Below are positions 12,406-24,622 of a stretch of 64,000 nucleotides of DNA, in pieces. Origin of the DNA: Patiria miniata. Its lineage: Eukaryota; Echinodermata; Asteroidea; Valvatida; Asterinidae. The notes under the pieces are model-generated. The model was not told the origin of the DNA, made no database searches, and saw nothing but the letters and a program-made list of their open reading frames with translations. Each line of letters starts with the position of its first letter. Position 1 is the first letter of the stretch. The DNA lies in contig NW_024037070.1 in assembly GCF_015706575.1 (NCBI RefSeq), positions 8,835,598 through 8,899,597 of the forward strand, given 5' to 3'. Made by a program: the position numbers and the translations under genes.

Positions 12406-15400
12406 TTATAAGATTCGCTTTTCCTCTTCTTTCACCACATTCGGTACCAGTTTGTCTTTCATATCCTTGTCGTACAGTTCCCTCAAATGCACTTTCAACT
12501 GGTCGATGTTGGTCTGATAGTGAGCTGAGATATCAATGACAGGCAGTTCCACATTCTCACGGAGTAACCTCAGGTTTTCCGCTGCTTCTGGTAGATCTAT
12601 CTTGTTAGCGACCACGGCGTGAGGTCTTTGTGACAACCCTTCTTGGTATTGCTCCAGTTCGTACTGGAGATCAGAGAGCTGTGTCCAGGGTTCCTGGGCC
12701 GAGAGGTCTAAGACGTAGAGAAGACAACGGCAACGCTCGATGTGTCTGAGGAATGAGTGGCCCAGGCCGCGGTTGAGATGAGCTCCACGAATCAAACCGG
12801 GCAAGTCGGCAACTATTGAGGGAAAGTCAAATATACTCAATTATTTGTTTGAAGCACTTGTAAAACTGCCAAAATTCAGGGCAATTTGCTGAAATTCAGG
12901 CAAATTTAAAGTTTGGGACTTTTGGGTTTGAAAAATGTCTGTGCCATCACCCCCACCCCCACCCAAGTTCACAAAAGTTTCACTGCCACTGACTCCTGGC
13001 AGAGTGCTAGATAGCAACTACAGAGGAACAGCAATAAAAAGTAAGAATTTGATAAAATTTTGAAAAGTATCGAAAACTGAAAATTTTGCTTGGCTCCCAT
13101 TGGTTGCACATGCAGCATCCCTATTTGTCTTGCAGAAAACCTACACACTTTTTCAAACTCTGGCCTGTAAGGCAACGCCCGAATCAGGCATTTTGGTGGC
13201 TAAGGCTTCAGTTCTTATCTTTCTTTTGTTCAGTGGCTAAAAGCCGTAGCCATTGACAATAACGCCCATCTTGGACACATCCTAAGAACAAACCTCCTCA
13301 CCTGCAACTTGTTCCAGGTCGTTATATTCCACCATCCCCACGTGGGGGTTGAGTGTTGTGAAGGGGTAGGCAGCCACTGCAGGCCTGGCTCGGGATAACG
13401 CTCGGAGGAGAGTGGACTTGCCGGCATTGGGAAACCCAATCTGGAATAAAAATAGCATGCGACAAATGTGACAAGATTATGAGATTTGAAGGTTTGCATG
13501 GTGGAAAGATACTAAGACAAGATAAATTTGCGGTAGCACCATGTGAATAAATCTCTTTAGTGAGTATGTGTGGTTCTGAAAAGAACCGGAGGGACTCAAC
13601 GTTTCGAACAGTATGCTCTGCCCGTCGTCAGGAGAATGAGGGATTATGACTACTGACTAGCACCCCTTCAACAAAGACATTGACAAAATGGGGAACCGCC
13701 AACGTAGGACTGGATAGCTCAGTTGGTAGAGCACCGGAACAGCAATCCAGACGTTGCAGGTTCAAACCCTGCTCCTGTCAAATTCTCTGTTCAACTTTAA
13801 ATTTGACATGTGTTTACTCAGAGTGAGGTTGCTTCACAAATATCCCCTTTTGTCATATGCCATATATGGCGGGGGTGGGGGTTCGGTGGGGGTGGGGTTC
13901 GGTTGGGGTGGGGGGGGGGGGTTATCTCACCAGTCCAGCATGTGCCATGGTACGTAGCTCCATAGACACCTGTAACTCCTGACCCTGGATGCCTCGTTCT
14001 GCGATCCTAGGGGTCCTGTTAAGCGGTGTTGCAAACGATCTGTTCCCCCGGCCTCCCTGTCCCCCACGTGCAAGGATGAACTGCAACGCATGGAAAATAT
14101 GCAGAGAACATTGTCAGGAATATATAACAACCTGCAAAACCGCAGAATATTTCAAGATGCGGTGTATAAACTTTGTGTGGTATTTAATCTAAATAGTGTA
14201 AATGGTGTGCAGGCAGGGACTGCTCTACAAAAAAAAATGTTTCACAAAACTGAAAGAGTAAGGAATTTTCAGCATATAAACAACTTTTTAGCTCTCTCAA
14301 TTGCCTTAATTTTAAAACAAATTGTCCCACATATTAGACGATACGTTTTTCAAAAATATATCATTTCCATTTTTTGTGTGTTAAATTTGGTCCAGAACTG
14401 TGCCTGGCTTGACTTGTGATTTGACTTGTGATAGATTTGACGAAACCTCTGTCGGTTGGCTGCTATGTCTCTTCTTACCTGGTCTCCCTCTGAATCGAGA
14501 TCTGCGATCACCGTTTTGCCTTCTTTGACAACTGTCCCTATTGGAACCTGCACCCAAACATAAATACTAAATATGAGCTACACCCTGGTACAAATCACCG
14601 TTCTATGGGGCTTTACAGAACTTATCCAAATCTTCTTCTGATGCACTTTCTTCCCAATTTGTCGTCTTTTTTTGTTTTAGCTCCCGATATTTCTGGACAT
14701 TTTGTAATTGCTGAGCACAAATTTCCAAACATATATTCTGCAAGAAAAAAATTATCCAAATTATGTAGCAATCAAGTCCTCAAAAATTTCTCATTTCAAG
14801 CCGTTTGTTTTTTGCCTCCCAGCCCGAAAACTGAAGCAAGACTGTTTTTGATTAAGACGTCTTTGATTGACTGACCGACTGACCGACTGACTGACCGACT
14901 AGTCTACTCACTCTAATGATTGTGTGGTTGCCATTTCTTCCGCTACTGTTGTTTTTCCTGCCCGGTTCCCCATGCTGTGCTTTATACTGTGAACGGACAG
15001 GCTCCAATGATTTGACATGCCGATCAGCTGGAAATTGAAAAAAAAGCAACTTTGAACACATGGACTGGGATAGAACTGAACTAGCATTTATCAGAAAATC
15101 ACACCAACACTCTACCTAAGGCCAAAAAAAAAAGTCTCCGGTTTCTGGTATGGAGCTTGCCCAAAAAGTGGTGCGGCGACGCGGCTTTTTTTTTTTTTTT
15201 ACCTGATTTTTTTGCTTCAAATGTCGGCTGATGACTGCAAATGGTGCCAGACTAAACTTAGTGCAAATATATGGGAGTCCAGAGGGGCCACTTAAAGCTT
15301 ATTCTCGACCATAACCCAATCTAAAAAAACGTTAAAATTGTGCAGCAGCAGGATTCCAGTCAAACCAGTGAGTTTGGCGGTTTTGAGACATCATCTTTCA

Positions 15401-17032
15401 TTGAAAAAAAAAATGTTTTCATTTTGCCGACGCGCATGGCTCAACGACGCGCGCGCATACCAGAAACCGGAGACTTTTCTTTTTGGCCTAAGCTACTCCT
15501 ATACATTGGTTGTCCCCTTCAACAAAGACACTGGCAATTTGGAAGCGTATAATCTTTAGGGGCTGATAGCTCAACTGAACGAAGCAAGTACGGTGCTCCA
15601 GAGATTGGAGGTTCGATTCCTACTGCAGTCAATTTCCTTGGTCAACCTTATTCTGGTTAAAAGTCCACATAGTCAGATTCCCTTCATGTGATGATATATA
15701 AATCAACTGGTTCAACTGTAATGATTTTACACCATTTTGATAGTCCAAATCTTTTGTTCTCCTGTTAGTTTGCCAGTTGTAAAACAAGACTCAACAAATC
15801 TTAGTAAAACTGGTCCGCAACCAACTTGTGTAAAGGGACTAGGTAGTCATCCGAGTCAAATTTGAAGGGCCAAGGAGACCAATCAAATGTGTGGGTTAAG
15901 GTGAGGTTTAAACAAGTCTAGGTCACAAGTGACAGTCAGTCAGTGAGTCCGTGCGACAGGTACACGGACGACTCTCGGCTGGCCCTCTGGGACCAGCAAG
16001 ATCGATTCAGTCCTGCTTCAAGTGTCCAGTTTAGCTTCAGATTCTTTGGATGCAATTCTTACCTTCAAGAATGACATGACCACCATTCCCTCCGTCACCT
16101 CCATCAGGTCCGCCAAATTCTTTGTGAGCCTCTCGTCTCAGCGAGATGCCTCCGCTTCCACCGTTGCCTGCCGCCACACGGACTCTTCTCCAATCAACAA
16201 ATCGCCTGGTCTGAATTACAAAACCAAAGGGATCAAATAAATCTAAAGCATGAAAATGAAATTAAAACAATCTGAAAAAAGGGGAGAGATAAATGTATTA
16301 TATCCCAGAAATACTATTTTATGTATAGCTAAATGTTCAGGTTTCTTTGGTTGTTTTTATTATTTAGTTTATGTTTGTTTGTTTGTCTGGTTTTGTTTTT
16401 GTTTTTTTTTGTTTTTGAGGGGAGGGGTTGAAGATGAATTAAGCGATTTAATTTAGCAGCAAAAGAAACCCATTGCAATGATACATTATTACACCCTTAT
16501 ACATATTCATGAGCAAATGCAGTCCTTCCATTGGTCAGTTGTCTAGGAAAAGGAAGTACAGGTGTGTAATACATTCCCTCCACTTTTTTTGTAAACACAG
16601 CCGACTAGCTTAAATTGCTATTTTTCAAAAACACATTGTCAATTAACTTATTTATTTAATCAGCAAAAGAACCCCAGGGTTGAACCATGTAAATACACCT
16701 CATACATATTCATGACCAAATTCAGCTCTTTCAGAAATCAGTATTCCTCAATATATATTCAAACAGGTCAGGGATGTACAAAAATACTTCACTACTATTA
16801 TTTTGTTTTTGTATACACTATTTCATTATAAACACCGCACGTTGTGATCACATACCAGTTGCTTTTCTGACAAGTCCGGTTTCCCTGTGGGTCTGTTTTT
16901 TGTTGAGTAGCAACAGGCATCTACCTGATTGGCTGACCTGGCAGCCAATCGGGTGCCTGATTGACACGCTGCTGCAAGCTGATTGGCTAGACGGCTGAAC
17001 AGAAACCTTCCAATAGCAAGGGGACTGGCCAT
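12406..17032 (-). CDS. MTG2: Mitochondrial Obg-family ribosome-assembly GTPase (7 exons)
   Basis: Orthologue of human MTG2/GTPBP5, a matrix GTPase that helps mature the mitochondrial large ribosomal subunit. Coding exons in transcript order: 17032-16856, 16210-16063, 15027-14912, 14547-14479, 14080-13931, 13440-13302, 12812-12406. Total 1206 nt, 401 aa (human MTG2 is about 406), in frame at every GT-AG junction. Residues 1-59 form an Arg/Ala-rich, acid-poor N-terminus ([19 protein letters not shown]) typical of a mitochondrial presequence. The Gly-rich Obg fold follows, with [12 protein letters not shown] and [13 protein letters not shown]. The G domain has G1 GFPNAGKST (222-230), G2 region YPFTT, G3 DLPG (269-272), G4 NKID (336-339) and G5 around [22 protein letters not shown] and the EPWTQ stretch favour MTG2 over GTPBP10. 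Introns hold tRNA-like repeats and a MITE. It converges on PARP2. Confidence 0.93.
13529..13800 (+). mobile_element. Composite tRNA-like repeat in MTG2 intron 5
   Basis: It begins TGCGGTAGCACCATGTG, then GTGTGGTTCTGAAAAG and CAGTATGCTCTGCC; these match the inverted-repeat element at 29571-29789. It continues into CCCCTTCAACAAAGACATTG, shared with the repeat near 15.5 kb, and a 73-nt tRNA-like unit at 13708-13780. The A box TAGCTCAGTTGG and B box GGTTCAAACCC are both perfect. The cloverleaf has mismatches in the acceptor and anticodon stems and lacks U33 before the AGC anticodon, so a SINE head is more likely than tRNA-Ala. Confidence 0.6.
15119..15489. mobile_element. MITE with AGGCCAAAAA termini, copy 1, MTG2 intron 2
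   Basis: Terminal inverted repeats: the left end has AGGCCAAAA, then AAGTCTCCGGTTTCTGGTAT; the right end is its complement finishing in TTTTTGGCCT. It is about 371 bp and non-coding. Copies lie at 62854-63238 (the same interior CAGCAGCAGGAT...GTTTTGAGACATCATC) and, more diverged, at 28977-29355. The superfamily is not assigned; ends next to TA are compatible with Tc1/mariner-type insertion. Confidence 0.65.
15500..15640 (+). repeat. Second tRNA-like SINE fragment, MTG2 intron 2
   Basis: CCCCTTCAACAAAGACACTG is followed by GATAGCTCAACTGAAC (decayed A box) and GGTTCGATTCC (B box) within 15559-15630. It has the same arrangement as the repeat at 13529-13800, so both belong to one family. Confidence 0.5.
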
Positions 17033-17588
17033 CAGGAATGAATACTACAAATTAATTGAAAAACATGAAATTGTTTTATTTCTCTCTATTTTTTTTTAAT
17101 GGCTGTGCCTGTTTGGATTCGGAAAGAATGTTGGAATCTGACGCCACTTTTCTCTTCATAATATATATCATTTTAAACTTAATAAAGGTTGGTCATTGCA
17201 AAAATTGTTTGAAAAGACATGAACCTGGGACTGAGAAGTGAGAGACATTTCCAATTTTGTTAGGAAACCTTCTACTTTACTTAGAAAATTGTCTTGACTA
17301 CATACAAGGCTTTGTACACAACCGTTTGGATACTATTGTTTACTTCATTCTATTTCCTTGACATTCACTGAGACAATATATGATGACTTCCGTGGCGGAA
17401 AGATTCCCATATCTGGCCATCACTAATTTTTCCCTTCAGTTACTTATCTGTCCTCAGAAAGTGACAATATGTCATATTCATAAAAAGTAAAATCTAGCAG
17501 GGAAAAATATTGAAGTAGGCCTATTTACTAAGAAAACGTCTTACTCTAGTCTTTACTCTTAGGCCTAGAAATTTTCAGACCTGTCTCT

Positions 17589-17683
17589 AGCTGGAGTTAC
17601 CCAGCCCTGAGTTTTATCATCTGATCATTGGGTTGTCTAATAGACAACCCAATGATAAAACTCAGGGCTGGGTAACTCCAGCT
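17589..17683. repeat. Long hairpin palindrome
   Basis: AGCTGGAGTTACCCAGCCCT and its continuation through GTTTTATCAT pair with the complement ending at 17683. The arms are about 40-45 bp around a tiny AAT loop, with one short extra segment (about CATCTGAT) on the left arm. This looks like a snap-back duplication. Confidence 0.8.
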
Positions 17684-18055
17684 AACCTGTCTCATATAAT
17701 ATATATGGTTTGTGCACAGGGTAACAAGTGATGGCCAGAAATGCGTCAGGATGCAACATTCTTTCCCAAACGATATCTGTTCAGCATTTTAAATACTTAC
17801 TCCGAAAACTCGATGTATTTTCAGAAAAAAAATACAATGACATTTACAACACTCGGTCTATTGGTCCATTCAGCTAAATTGAAGTCATTGTATATTGCGC
17901 CCTCAAGCGACCTGTCCTTATTGTAGAGTTCGTGTAGTCACGATGTATATTATTTGCATTTTTGTCTTTTTAGTCAATGGGGGAGGGGGGAGGCACTGTA
18001 GGGGATTTCTTTTTTTTTTGAAAGTCGGAATTACCAAACCCAATATTGAATTTGT

Positions 18056-18207
18056 ATGGGCGTCGCCAGGATTTTTTTCGGGGGGCAAATTCCGTCCAAA
18101 TCCTTGTACTTTCGCTAGCATAATTCATTTTTTTTTCAAGGGTGCACTGGGCGGGGAACATTTGCCCACCCCACCCCCATTGCCGACACCCCTGCAGACG
18201 CCCATTT
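18056..18207. mobile_element. Short MITE with ATGGGCGTC termini
   Basis: The left end ATGGGCGTCGCCAGG and the complement of the right end ATGGGCGTCTGCAGG match at most positions. Flanks are TTTGT and TTTGC, a possible 4-5 bp target duplication. A related start, ATGGGCGTCGCTAG, occurs at about 63317. It is about 150 bp and non-coding. Confidence 0.45.
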
Positions 18208-20053
18208 TGCTAAATGTAATAGAAAATATGACTTCACACCTCTTTTTCGCGGTGAGGACGGAGCAAATGGGAAAAGTTCACAAAAAAGACAGAGGAATTT
18301 CATGGAAATGGCCAGGGGACTATTAAAATCACCCCCCAAAAAATGTATGTCATGCAATCTCCAGTTAATTAAGTCCCCAGTAGCAGATATAGAAGGGGGG
18401 GGGGGGGTAATTGCAACCAGATCACCCCTGTTCACTTCAGCCACTAACTATAATAATTATGAAACTAGTGACTAAATACGACAAAAAAAATAATATTTTG
18501 CTGAAGTTCCTGATGAGTTTATTCTTGAATTGCCAGTTATAGAGACGCAGGAAAAATCATCTTAGATTTCGACATTTTTCGGGGTGCGGGATGCCTTGGA
18601 CCCTATTTTAATTAGCTGGGCCTGCCGACACACTTTACACTCAACGCCCCCCCCCCCCCTTATATCCCCCCAGTTTCTTGATAGCTAGATCCGCCCCTGA
18701 CCCCTAGCCCCTTGTGACGACATGATGACCACAAATTGAAACTGACGCCGAATACAGTTAAAGTATACCCCACCCCAACGGAAAATTAAGGAAAAGAAGT
18801 ATGCCTATACAGAAAAGAAAAGAGTCTATTATTGTAATTTTGAATTTAATGTAAATTTATCAGACTGAGAAACACCCGGCCTTAAAGGTACATCTTACAG
18901 ATTTGTAACGTAGAATAAAGTCTATAACCCTGAATTTCTCCCTTTTTTCGAATTTTCCACGGCCCACTCGAAAATGTAGAGATTTGTGTTCGCCACACCC
19001 TCCCCCTCAAACTTTCTCGTGTCGCTTCTCGCTGACTTTATTGCGCCGTGCCCTTTTAATTCATTCTGTTGTGAGTCGGCTACAGAAAAAAGTCCTGGCC
19101 AAGTGCTATAAAATCAGAGGTCCGTGTTTATAGATATCCCATCAGTAATGATATCGAGGAAACAAAATGACAAATTCCATGTTTATATAAAGCCAAGTCC
19201 AGAATAGCATAAAAAGCATTTCACCTACAGACTCTACCGGAGGAATGCGGTGAGGATGTAGATTTCGCAATTGAGGTACGGGGAATTCCGCTCTGGAAAA
19301 ATACTCGCAATTGCGCGCATCATAAAAAAATTCTCACTCTTGTACCTCGAAAATTACACTTATGAATTTGTAAAACGTTCAAGTTGTTTTACCAGCAAAA
19401 TTTTCTGAAGCTTCATTACTTGTCCGGCTGCTTGGGCACTGTTTAATTTGGAAATCCAGCACGTATTTCTACACTAAACTGGAAAATTGAGATTTCTTTT
19501 TGGTGTTTGGAATGCAATGAGTTTTAGGCGTTCCGTAGCACAACGAAATCGCGGGACTTTCCCTTAGATGATGTCATACGACCTGTGCATAGTGCGATCG
19601 AGTATCATGTAAACGGGTTAGCATTATAGCAGCTGAAGCAGAATCATATCCTTTTACAACCATGTGAAAGAACTGTGCTCGACCCAGCATTAAGATTCAA
19701 GTCCACAATTAATTTGAGAAGTAGATCAAGCAAAATGTAAGTATATTCTCACAATGCTTTTTTCTTAATCTTTTGTTAACATTTTATTTGCCACTTCATG
19801 CGTTTTGTTCAAAGATTAATTTCCACTTCGGGAAAAAGAAAGCTCAGTCGGAGAGCTAGAGTTAAATCGAGTCAACTTGCATATATGGTTAAAAGTAGCT
19901 TTGCCCTTTCCACTTTCTTTTCGTTTGAAGCAACACTTAATTCCCTCAAAATGTTAAGTACGGTGCATAACAATTAACTTCTTGCTGTTTTAGCTCAATG
20001 GCTGCTATAAATGTTGACAAAACAGAAAACAATACGCACCGCGTTTTTGAGGT

Positions 20054-20697
20054 CTGGGCGTCTAAAAAAACGAACCTTCAAAACGCCCTCTTTTTCACAG
20101 CTCAAAAAATATATATCGAAAATATCGATACCTAATTTGGAGAGTATAGTTCATTAGCTTTTCAACAACGAAAACATCTTTCCCATAAATATTTATTGAG
20201 TTATGACCAATTCAAAATAAGTGCAGATATTTCAATCTGTCCACCTTCTCAATTGTCATTTGTTATAGAATATAATGGATTTGGGGTGAGGGTAGTTTTG
20301 CTTTCTTTAATGCTTTATATTTGGTTCAATTTTAAGTTGTTATTTTTTCAACAGTGGTAATTTATCCTTCAGTTTGGAAGAAATGGTAGTCTCGAAAGGA
20401 CTGTTTGGTTAACTTCTTAGATATTTACTGTGCTGCTCTGTCTCTCTGCTCTGTTTCACAAAATAATGCAAGTTTCGGCATGTGTTTTTATTGCAGCAGT
20501 CAAAATATCAGTCGCCGTGGACAAAATGAAAAAAGCGGTACTTATTTTGAATTGGCCACAACTAAATAGATATTTCCCCGATTGGAAAGATGTTTTCGTT
20601 GTTGAAAAGCTAAAGGACTTTACTCTCTAAAGTTTTTTTATAACTGTGAAAAAGAAGGCACTTTGAGGTTTCGGTGGTTTTTTTTGAAGACACCCTG
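20054..20697. mobile_element. Foldback-type element with arms of about 180 bp
   Basis: The left arm runs from CTGGGCGTCT through CTCTTTTTCACAG and TTAGCTTTTCAACAACGAAA to GACCAATTCAAAATAAGT. The right arm is its diverged complement and ends ...CACCCTG. Read inward, the right terminus is CAGGGTGTCTTCAAAAA, like many Tc1/mariner-type ends. About 644 bp with no coding capacity seen. Confidence 0.65.
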
Positions 20698-22199
20698 GTA
20701 AATAAAAATTGTGCCTGCGGGCCCAAAAACATGAAGACTGATCATGAATTAGCTCAAGTGACAACGTAGCCCCATGCAGACACACCTCTATTCGGTTGCC
20801 TTAACTTAATTGCACGAGCTATGAATTTAAAGGTCTTGAACTATGAGCCGAATATGAGCACGTGCATTAATGATTATGTGGGCCAGGGAATTCAATGCAA
20901 CGCACACTATACAACGTCAACATGGCGCGGCCTGTGGTAAGCCAGACTACATAACTTGTGCAACATAATTGAGACACGTTTGCATTTCACAACATTTTAT
21001 GGTTAGGGCCTACTTGAATATCGCGTATAGGCAACAGGCATTTTGGTTGTGTAGGGCGACCGATGCAGCAAGAGAGTCACGGATTTTGCCAGACAGAACC
21101 AAGCACGTGAGTAAAGCATCGCGAGCCGAATTTAATCATTTGTTCTGAAATGAGTAACAAAATTGAGGGATGGAGAAGCGACAGTTTCGACTGAATTGAA
21201 TGAACGACTGTACATCAGTGGCGTATTTAACTATGGAGGTACCTCCATGATTAATTGGATACAATTTTAATTGCAGGGGGAGGGGAGTGTGGGCGTGTCA
21301 CCTTCGGGCTCATTATTGGAGGGAGTTTGGAATGGGTTTCAAAAAATGTCAAAATATGTGTTCCCTTCTCCAGCAGATTCTGAGGGGGGGGGGAGAAGGG
21401 GCCTAGACCTCGACAGGGTAGGGCAGACATTGGCCCTTTGTCCCACCCCTTTACGTCACTCGTGATGTATGGTTGATTTGGTGTAAAGCTTACCAAATGG
21501 CCAAAGATTAGGTCGCGTAAAGTTGACGAAATAATGTGATCACTAGACGAGAAAGACCTAGGCATGCCTTGACGACTTGAACAGCACTTTGTTACAAGTC
21601 AAGGTGCACTTATTATTATTATTTTAAATATTATTTAAAATTAAAAAAAAAAGGTTTGTGTGTGCGCCACGGCGCATGTGCGTACGTACGCTTCTTTGCT
21701 CATGAATTTGTATTTGGTTGTGTACCAAATTATACGTTGACCGCGTAAGTATGATCATTGACATGTCGTCATGATTTTGACGTATAAGTCTTCTATCAAG
21801 ACCATGTTGGTTTTTATTCAGAGAAAGCAGATTTTTTTTAGATATTCACTCGTACAGGATATTTCACGTTTGCAGCCAAAATCGGCGCATGAAGCGAATG
21901 CTACACCAAAACACATGTGCAAGTAGCCACACATCTGAACTATGATACTATAACGAGGCACTCCCTTTTTGAATGCTTATGTATTTTGATTTTCCATATA
22001 CATTCGCGTTATATGGTATACTTATACTTCTTTTCTGACACCTGAGGGCGCTGGTACTGTGACGTCGTGATAACATTGTTGTAATGTGACTCGATTAACA
22101 TGTTAAAGACATCCTTTAATATACATTTAACTCGTTTTCTGACATCAAAAGGTACGCTTTGATGTCACCGTGGGCACTTGCTTTACATTTTGTATTATA

Positions 22200-22275
22200 T
22201 AATAAAAAAACTAACAAAAAACTAACAAACATCACCAACAAACAAACAAACACCCCAACAAACAAACAATAACAG
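22200..22275. repeat. A-rich CAAA / CTAACAAA simple repeat
   Basis: Runs of AACAAACAAACA and ACTAACAAA in a low-complexity block. Confidence 0.8.
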
Positions 22276-24610
22276 TCAGTGTACATAATTACGTAGCAGT
22301 TTGTACATTCGAAGAGGCTGCCATAAAATGTAATGAAAAGAAAATCCCACCAAAAAATGGCAAAAACAAAAAACCTCACCATTTATGAAATACCAAAAGA
22401 CGGCATGATTGGGGAAGCCTCATGCATGGAAAAACCCACAAACGAACGTCGCCAAAAGACACAATATATAGTCTATTTTAATATATATTAATGGTTTGAC
22501 CTATAATTATGGTGATATGAGTCGACACAACAAATATCGTCATCGTGACGTCTGTTTCATTGTTACGGAATAAACTGCAATATTCGCATTGGCATGGCAA
22601 TCTTAACTCAAACCCAAAAATTAAAAATCACTTTTCAATATTTGTTTGCAAACCCGATCATTACAGTTCTAATCTGCCATAAATAATGGCTCCATCGTCA
22701 TTTTTATTAATAGTAGCCATATGCAAGACGATTGAGTCACCATAATTCATAAGTCGCTCTCATAGAAATAAAATACGGAGCCATTATTCCAGAGCCTGCC
22801 TACGAGGCAACTTGCGATTGGCTAGTCGACTCCACACAACAGGCAGTTTTTCACGCTTGCTTGCACCTAGTGCAAGGTACGTCACCTGCCTATTGTGAAG
22901 CGATAACCTTTTGCTTGGCGTCGTGTGTTGTGTATGATATGAGCGCATAATACACGTGCACTACGCAACAGGTATTAAGCGGCCTTCGGTCTGGAAACTT
23001 CCTATTCAATACGGCCAAAAAAGAAACCATTATTACGCACACGTATCTGTATACCATGCCTACAGTGCGGGACTTTTGTGACTGCATGTACGTGCTATTT
23101 ATAAATCCAGTGATGGTGGCAACTATGTTTTTTGAAAGATGACAACATCCACACACTAAACGGCAACGAGACTGCATGGTGCGTATTGGTATTTGTTTTA
23201 AGTGCGAAACAAAATACTGTGTAAATTATAACACAATGGCTTTTGTTTGGTTTGCATATAGGAGCTGTAACCAAAGCTGTTCTTACGTGTGTATGGTGGG
23301 AACGATCGAAAGCTTTAGTCTTGTTGTAGGCCAAGGGCAAAGTGATCATGCCATAAGTCAACAGGTTATATAGTATCGCGCATATGGCTCCATGTTCATA
23401 TTTCGTGTCATGCATGCACGTGATGTTTACAGCGATCATGTCTAATGCAAGCCTGCTTGAATGATATGATATCGATGACTTAATCGGAAAACATGACAGC
23501 AACACACACAATCATGATTCCCTTCATCGCACACATGTGCTCATGTACAAAATGAACATTGTTTTCCCGGCATGATTGCGTTCGGTGTATAGCCTATACT
23601 ATGGTAGAGAATTTGAAATGCAGCTAACCATGTCATGATCTCAACATGTTTAATGACGCATTAGCAACGGATGCGCTGTTGAAACCACTTTATTGCATTG
23701 AATGATGTTCTTCATTGGGCAACGCGGCCAAAGAGATTAAATATTTCAGTGCCGACTTATCTTAAATTATGTAGTCATGATTCAGACGGCTCGAGTAGAA
23801 TCAGTAATCCGAATATTATAATAGACACAAAAAACACTGTACACCGAACATTGTATTAACTATTATCATCCGGAAATGAGCAGTGACATCCGTAATGGTG
23901 AACTCAGTGTAATCCCGTGCAAAACAGTTAAAGCTACATAAGCAATTTGAACACAAAGAAATTGACATCACATAATGCAACTGAAAGGCAGTTTTATTAT
24001 GGACGGGAAAAACCCCTACACTGGTACTACAAAAGGACTGCTCTCTTGTTTCCAAGAATCATGAAGTAAGGTACGTGACACGAAAATTGAGGTTGGGGCC
24101 GTTGGGGGGGGGGGGGGGGCAAAACTATGTTCCGTCCGTGATGAAAGAAGTTACTTTTTTTTTATTAAGTCGCATCACCCATGATGATAACAGTATCTTA
24201 TTTCTATAGGTGCAGTTCTTTTTTTTCTGTCAGAATGTTTTCGTTATGTATTCCAACTCGGTTCAGCAAGTGCAATTGTATACACCTTGATAACGTGATA
24301 TGCGTCAAGAAAATGGCTATATCAGTTTACATAATTGCAAAATCACCATCAAGATCATGGAGATAACCAGTTTGCAATACGCGTGCATTGAAGTTAAACT
24401 TGCAATGCAGTGGATGTAGCCTATGTTGAAAACTCTGAAAGTTTCATCGGGCCAAGTCCAAAGGTTTAGCATATATTGTGTGCTCACCCCTGACTTTTGC
24501 CCATTATCATCAACCCCGTGCAAACACTCGACAACAAAGTAAACCTTTGTACCCATCCACATGACTTTTAAAAATAAACTTGATTCCGTTTATGTTTGTG
24601 CAATCTGTAA

Positions 24611-24622
24611 AAATGGCGGCCA
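24611..24622 (+). promoter_or_regulatory. YY1-like AAAATGGCGGCC motif
   Basis: It matches the well-known extended YY1 core-promoter motif (AANATGGCGGC). The short frame starting at this ATG stops after ten codons. It may mark a start site for an upstream non-coding exon; no independent support. Confidence 0.25.

Larger units (their letters stand above)
17033..20053. other. Gene-poor region upstream of MTG2
   Basis: No exon-like frames beyond chance. It contains a long hairpin (17589-17683), a short MITE (18056-18207), a G run near 18393 and a C run near 18646. The MTG2 5' UTR must start here, but I cannot place its transcription start. Confidence 0.5.

Noticed and set aside
13708-13780. Functional tRNA-Ala(AGC) gene
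   Set aside because: A and B boxes are perfect, but there is no U33, stems have mismatches, and the unit is embedded in a repeat that recurs at about 15.5 kb; it is a SINE head.
12406-17032. GTPBP10 identity for the Obg GTPase
   Set aside because: The [13 protein letters not shown] and C-terminal stretches and the overall length fit MTG2 better, though both are mitochondrial Obg proteins.
17895-18444. Open frames of 143 and 102 codons
   Set aside because: They overlap homopolymer G tracts and a small MITE; composition is artefactual.
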